From positions 446-8,465 of the forward strand of contig QHTW01000153.1 of the NCBI GenBank assembly GCA_003220955.1: a stretch of DNA of 8,020 nt. Direction: 5' to 3'. The position numbers were made by a program, and so were the translations under genes. Each line of letters starts with the position of its first letter. Within the stretch, counting starts at the first letter, position 1. This DNA is from Gemmatimonadota bacterium. GTDB lineage: Bacteria > Gemmatimonadota > Gemmatimonadetes > Gemmatimonadales > GWC2-71-9. The notes under the pieces were generated by a model that searched no databases, had not been told where the DNA came from, and worked only from the letters and a program-made list of their open reading frames with translations. Below, piece after piece: positions 4,759 to 8,020 of the stretch.

Positions 4759-6518
4759 CGCGTCGCTCCTCCCCGCGTGAGCCCCGCCCGAATGCGCTGC
4801 ATCTTCGCGGTCTGCGCCGGCAGATCGCGCAGCCGCGCGCGCAGGCGTTGATACCTGCTCGCTCGGAAGCGGATGGTGCGGGGCTGGCCGTCATGCACCA
4901 CGTCGACGACCACCCCGGCGCCGGGACGAAGCGGTCGCGTGGCAGCGGCGACGTCGGTCGCATCGATGATCTCGCGGCGGTTGATGCGGACGAGCTCATC
5001 GCCCGTCCGGAGGCCGGCGCTCCAGGCGGCGCTGCCCAGGGCGGCCACCGCGCGCCAGCGGCCGCCCTGAACGGCTGGCGGCAGGGAGCCGATCCGCGCG
5101 TCGACGGCAGGCTCCGTGGTGAACGCGACGCGCCAGCCGGCCGCCTGGAGGTAGTTGTTCCACGGGATCTCGGTCACCCCGCTCACATGCAGGCGCCAGA
5201 ACTCCGCGAAGTCGCATCCCGTCGCGCTGCGCACGGCCGCCAGCAGCTGGTCCCGCGTGAAGCCGTGCGCGCCTGCGTAATGCTCCAGGAGATATCGCAT
5301 GACGTCGTCGAGCGACTTCGCGTTGTCGGTGGAATCGCGGATCGCGAGATCGAGCAGAAATCCCAACAGCTCGCCCTGGAGATAATAGGAGATCGTCACG
5401 CCATGGTTGACGGCCGGTGCGTCCCAGGTGGTCCACGACGACCGTTCCGGAGAGATCATGAGATGTGCCGGATCGCCCTGGAGATTCTCGATCGATGTCG
5501 CGAGCCGGCGCGCGAAGTCGGCGGGCGTGTTGAGCCCGGCACGCGCGAGAATCACGTCGGCGTAGTAATCGGTGACGCCCTCGCTCCACCACAGATTGAC
5601 GGTGCGCACTTCGTGCTCGTAATCGAATGGCCCGAGCTCGATTGGCCGGATGCGCTTCACATTCCAGGCGTGGAAGAATTCGTGCGCGCTGACCGTCTGG
5701 GCACCGCGTGGACTGCGCGCGAGGATTTCGGTCGTGACTCCGATCGTCGTCGAATTGGCGTGCTCGAGGCCACCGCCGCGGCCGCCGACGAAGATGTAGG
5801 TGTAGTCCTGGTAGGGTGCGGCGCCGAAAACCTCGATCGCGGTCGTCGAAATGCGCCGCAGCATGTTCACGAAGGCGGTTGGGGCGGAGGCGCGGCCGCC
5901 GCCCAAATCGACGACGGCACGGTGCGGCGTGCCGGCGGCCGTGAAGGGATAGGACAGGAATTGGCCGAGCAGCATCGGGGAGTCGATAAATACATCGTAA
6001 TTTGGCGCCGTGTAGGTCGTGCTATCGCCGGTGGCAGGCGCAAGCGCGGTGGCGATCCGCCATCCGGCGGGGAGCGTGAACGAGACGCGCGCCGGGAGCT
6101 GCTTCCAGCCGTCGAGGTACATGAACGTGCGCGGCCCGTCCAGCATGCCGGAGGTGGTCCGCAGGAACCAGCGATTGTTGGGGCGGCGCCACGCGACCGA
6201 GTCGCGCAGACCGGCGGTGTACCGCACGGTGATCGAAGGCTTGCCCCGGGTGTCGATCACCCACGAGTTCGGCGAATCCTGACGAACCGCCAGGCGAGCG
6301 TCCGCGGATGATGCCTCGAATCCAGTGATGTTCTCACCCGAATTCATGAGAACATAGGCCCCCGGTGCCCACGCCGGGATGACGAGGCGGCTCGGGTTAG
6401 GCGGATGGCTGATCTGAAGTTCGACGCGATACGCGGATCGATCGTTCGGAACGGTAAGTCTGAAGGACAGCTGCGGAGTTGAATCTTGCGCGACGAGCGC
6501 GAGGAGGACCGCGAGCAA
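4755..6518 (-). CDS. M61 family metallopeptidase with C-terminal PDZ domain
   Basis: 587 aa. The M61 (glycyl aminopeptidase) family are zinc peptidases, probably exported to the periplasm or cell surface here. Visible order: a short hydrophobic leader (LAVLLALVA); an N-terminal beta-rich domain (SYRV-type strands, PAWAPGAYVLMNSGENITGF); the family block FVGGRGGGLEHANSTTIG (243-260); the zinc site HEFFH (279-283) followed by AWNVKRIRP; the third zinc ligand E313 in WWSEGVTDYY; a helical catalytic half with the TISYYLQGELLGFLLDL stretch; and a PDZ domain at about 486-553 (SAGLRTGDELVRINRREI). An Arg-rich tail of about 33 residues follows the PDZ. The catalytic residues are all intact. The only start in frame after the previous stop is TTG at 6518, 1 nt downstream of the diguanylate cyclase stop. 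The leader is therefore unusually short and lacks an N-terminal positive charge. The stop overlaps the next gene's GTG. Confidence 0.93.
   Translation of the reverse strand: MLAVLLALVAQDSTPQLSFRLTVPNDRSAYRVELQISHPPNPSRLVIPAWAPGAYVLMNSGENITGFEASSADARLAVRQDSPNSWVIDTRGKPSITVRYTAGLRDSVAWRRPNNRWFLRTTSGMLDGPRTFMYLDGWKQLPARVSFTLPAGWRIATALAPATGDSTTYTAPNYDVFIDSPMLLGQFLSYPFTAAGTPHRAVVDLGGGRASAPTAFVNMLRRISTTAIEVFGAAPYQDYTYIFVGGRGGGLEHANSTTIGVTTEILARSPRGAQTVSAHEFFHAWNVKRIRPIELGPFDYEHEVRTVNLWWSEGVTDYYADVILARAGLNTPADFARRLATSIENLQGDPAHLMISPERSSWTTWDAPAVNHGVTISYYLQGELLGFLLDLAIRDSTDNAKSLDDVMRYLLEHYAGAHGFTRDQLLAAVRSATGCDFAEFWRLHVSGVTEIPWNNYLQAAGWRVAFTTEPAVDARIGSLPPAVQGGRWRAVAALGSAAWSAGLRTGDELVRINRREIIDATDVAAATRPLRPGAGVVVDVVHDGQPRTIRFRASRYQRLRARLRDLPAQTAKMQRIRAGLTRGGATR
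4766..4774 (-). promoter_or_regulatory. Strong ribosome binding site of the marC-family gene
   Basis: The minus strand reads GGGGAGGAG, with 7 nt before the GTG at 4758. It lies inside the 3' end of the peptidase gene. It decides for the GTG over the ATG at 4743 and suggests that the membrane protein can also be translated independently of the upstream gene. Confidence 0.75.
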
Positions 6519-6519
6519 T

Positions 6520-7353
6520 CTAGATCGCTACTTGAACAACGCGATCCTTCCCCGACTTCTTCGCGTCGTACATGGCTTGGTCGGCTCGTCTCAGAAGGTC
6601 GTCGGTGCTGGCATCCGTCGAGGTACAAGAGACCACGCCGATGCTCGCGGTAACGTTGGGCGTCCCCTTGAACACGGTGCGGAGTCCCGCGATCAGCCGC
6701 TTCGCTGCCCCGTCCGCGAGCTGGGCATCGGTCTCGGGCATGAGCACCGCGAACTCGTCGCCCCCGAGTCTCCCGACGACGTCCGCCTGACGCACCGACG
6801 AGCGCATCGCGTCCGCCACGAGCCGCAGCACGGCGTCCCCGGTCTGATGGCCGTGCGTGTCGTTGATGACCTTGAAGTTGTCGAGATCCATGTACATCAG
6901 CGCCAGGGGACGTGGGTAGCGACGATTGCGATCGAGCTCTTGAGTCAGCCGATCGGCGAACGCCCGGGCGTTCAGCACATTCGTGAGGGCATCCTGCGTG
7001 ACGAGGCGCGCCAGCTGCGCCTGGCTGCGTCGGAGCGTCTGGAGCCCCGCCATGGCGACGCCCAGCACGGCGAGATACGCCACCCCGGTGACGACGCGCC
7101 ACACCATCGGCGTGTCCGCCGGCATCTGAACCCACGCGATGGCTTCGCGAAATCCAGTGGTAACAACGGCGAATACGATCCCCCAGGCCAACCCCTCCGT
7201 CCAGGTAACGAGGAGCACCGGAATGATGTACAGGATCCCGAGCCTGGCAGCCGGCGGGGTTAAGACGTTGACCCAGTACACGCCGAGGGTCAGGAGGATA
7301 TAGCCCGTCAGCCGCAGCGCGCGACGCAAGACGGGCGAGTCGAGCGCGGCCAT
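6520..7353 (-). CDS. Membrane-anchored diguanylate cyclase (GGDEF)
   Basis: 277 aa. It makes the second messenger cyclic di-GMP from two GTP. The N-terminal ~105 residues hold about four hydrophobic segments (15-31, 38-50, 55-75, 85-105) forming a small membrane domain that I cannot assign to a named sensor family. A short helix (LRRSQAQLARLV) links to the GGDEF domain at 118-275: DALTNVLNARAF (121-132), metal-binding MDLDNFKVINDTHGHQTGD (155-173), the intact GGDEF signature (197-201), and ADQAMYDAKKSGKDRVV (257-273). An RxxD inhibitory site (R188, D191) lies exactly five residues before GGDEF, so product feedback inhibition is expected. No EAL or response-regulator domain is present. The start ATG at 7353 shares one base with the moeA stop (TGATG). 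A weak GGAG lies 11 nt upstream. It is the second gene seen in the operon. Confidence 0.95.
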   Translation of the reverse strand: MAALDSPVLRRALRLTGYILLTLGVYWVNVLTPPAARLGILYIIPVLLVTWTEGLAWGIVFAVVTTGFREAIAWVQMPADTPMVWRVVTGVAYLAVLGVAMAGLQTLRRSQAQLARLVTQDALTNVLNARAFADRLTQELDRNRRYPRPLALMYMDLDNFKVINDTHGHQTGDAVLRLVADAMRSSVRQADVVGRLGGDEFAVLMPETDAQLADGAAKRLIAGLRTVFKGTPNVTASIGVVSCTSTDASTDDLLRRADQAMYDAKKSGKDRVVQVAI

Positions 7354-8020
7354 CAGTAGGGTGGCTCCGCGACGTGCTGGGGGTCGTCGAGGATTATCGC
7401 CTGCAGCTCAGAGCCCACGGGAACCGTCGGCATATCGGCAGGGACGATCAGGAGAGCGTTCGCGCGCGCCATGCTGGTGAGAATGCCAGAGCCCTGCGGC
7501 CCTGTCAAACGCGCTCCCCCTTCCTCTACTATTGCGCGCAAGAAGTGGCGCAGTTTGGGACCGAGCGCGATGGGCTCACGCACGGTCACCGGCACCGTCC
7601 TCCGGAACGGCAAGGCGTGCCCCTCGAGACGCCGAATCGCGGGCCGCACGAACAGCTCGAACGTCACCATGGCGCTGACCGGATTTCCCGGCAGCCCGAT
7701 CCAGGGGATCCCGTTCAGCAGGCCGAATCCCACGGGCGCGCCCGGCCGCATCGCGATCCGCCACAGTTTCAGCTCGCCACCCGACGCGGTGAGCACGTCG
7801 CGCACGAGATCGTGCTCGCCCACGCTGACGCCCGCCGTGGTCACCAGCAGGTCGGCGTTCGCCGCTCCGCGCAGGTGCTCGCGCAGGCTTTCCTTCGTAT
7901 CGCGCGCCACACCGAGATCGAGCGGCACGGCGCCGCCACGCCGGATCAGCGCATCGAGCGTGTAGGAGTTGGAGGTCGCGATCTTCCGGCCGGCGAGGAT
8001 CTCATCGCGCCGATCGAGGT
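7353..8020 (-). CDS. moeA: Molybdopterin molybdotransferase MoeA (N-terminal part outside window)
   Basis: MoeA inserts molybdate into adenylylated molybdopterin, the last common step of molybdenum cofactor synthesis. The frame is open to the right edge, and 221 residues of a family usually near 400 are visible. They begin in the molybdopterin-binding domain (GRKIATSNSYTLDALI). They continue with DTKESLREHL, the TTAGVSVGEHDLVRDVL motif, WRIAMRPGAPVGFG and GLPGNPVSAMVTFELFVRP. They end in the C-terminal beta-barrel domain (from about FRRTVPVTVREPI). The family's TSGGVS motif reads TTAGVS here, a mild change; the acidic residue of GEHD is kept. The GTG at 7928 is internal and not a start. The stop overlaps the diguanylate cyclase ATG by one base, making this the earliest operon gene in view. 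Other molybdenum cofactor genes may lie to the right, outside the window. Confidence 0.95.
   Translation of the reverse strand, partial: LDRRDEILAGRKIATSNSYTLDALIRRGGAVPLDLGVARDTKESLREHLRGAANADLLVTTAGVSVGEHDLVRDVLTASGGELKLWRIAMRPGAPVGFGLLNGIPWIGLPGNPVSAMVTFELFVRPAIRRLEGHALPFRRTVPVTVREPIALGPKLRHFLRAIVEEGGARLTGPQGSGILTSMARANALLIVPADMPTVPVGSELQAIILDDPQHVAEPPY

Noticed and set aside
4848..6311. Long open frame on the + strand (487 codons) antisense to the M61 peptidase gene
   Set aside because: The product is a low-complexity Arg/Gly/Ala/Asp/Val-rich sequence with no family motifs. The opposite strand encodes a clear M61 peptidase with all its catalytic residues. Long antisense frames are expected in GC-rich coding DNA.
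7795..7850. MoeA motif change TSGGVS to TTAGVS as a sign of an inactive protein
   Set aside because: The Gly-to-Ala change is mild, the following VSVGEHD and GLPGNPVSA motifs are intact, and similar variants are plausible in working MoeA proteins.
1..8020. CRISPR array, tRNA or rRNA gene, insertion sequence, prophage or defence genes
   Set aside because: I saw no regularly spaced repeats, cloverleaf-like segments, transposase motifs or terminal inverted repeats. The genes are tightly packed metabolic, signalling and membrane genes of similar base composition.

Overview
The window is a GC-rich bacterial chromosome segment, densely packed with protein-coding genes. It has no RNA genes, insertion sequences or CRISPR arrays that I can see. 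The gene mix is an electron-transfer flavoprotein with its quinone oxidoreductase, an M61 peptidase, and paired MEDS-domain proteins. Together with the GC-rich codon use, this fits an environmental bacterium such as a Gemmatimonadota or a related deep lineage. That placement is a weak inference, because no marker gene is present.

Left part (1-2446, + strand): the C-terminal ~85-90% of the electron transfer flavoprotein alpha subunit (etfA) runs in from the left edge. It overlaps by 8 nt the start of a full-length ETF:quinone oxidoreductase. Together they carry electrons from acyl-CoA and similar dehydrogenases to the membrane quinone pool. The oxidoreductase is unusual: the third cysteine of the conserved C-x2-C-x2-C iron-sulfur motif is a threonine.

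Middle (2450-4023, - strand): two tandem paralogous genes of almost equal length (260 and 262 aa) encode MEDS-domain proteins, the sensory domain type first named from DcmR. Both carry the same ~95-residue C-terminal extension with a near-invariant block. Their transcription converges on the ETF-QO gene, with only 3 nt between the two stop codons. The 102-nt gap upstream of the pair (4024-4125) is the only intergenic region of any size. It holds a 6-bp dyad with arms two helical turns apart, a small hairpin and a weak promoter candidate that would give an almost leaderless mRNA.

Right part (4126-8020, - strand): a tightly coupled operon reads leftward as moeA (C-terminal half, cut by the window edge), a membrane diguanylate cyclase, an M61 peptidase with a PDZ domain, and a MarC-family membrane protein. 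Each junction overlaps or is 1 nt apart (TGATG, TAG-A-TTG, GTGA), so the four genes are probably co-transcribed and translationally coupled. Their predicted functions (molybdenum cofactor, c-di-GMP signalling, proteolysis, membrane transport-like protein) have no obvious shared pathway.

Most of the window is ordinary metabolism and housekeeping. The best leads are the altered cluster-binding site of the ETF-QO, and the MEDS gene pair with its uncharacterised conserved C-terminal module and dyad-bearing upstream region.
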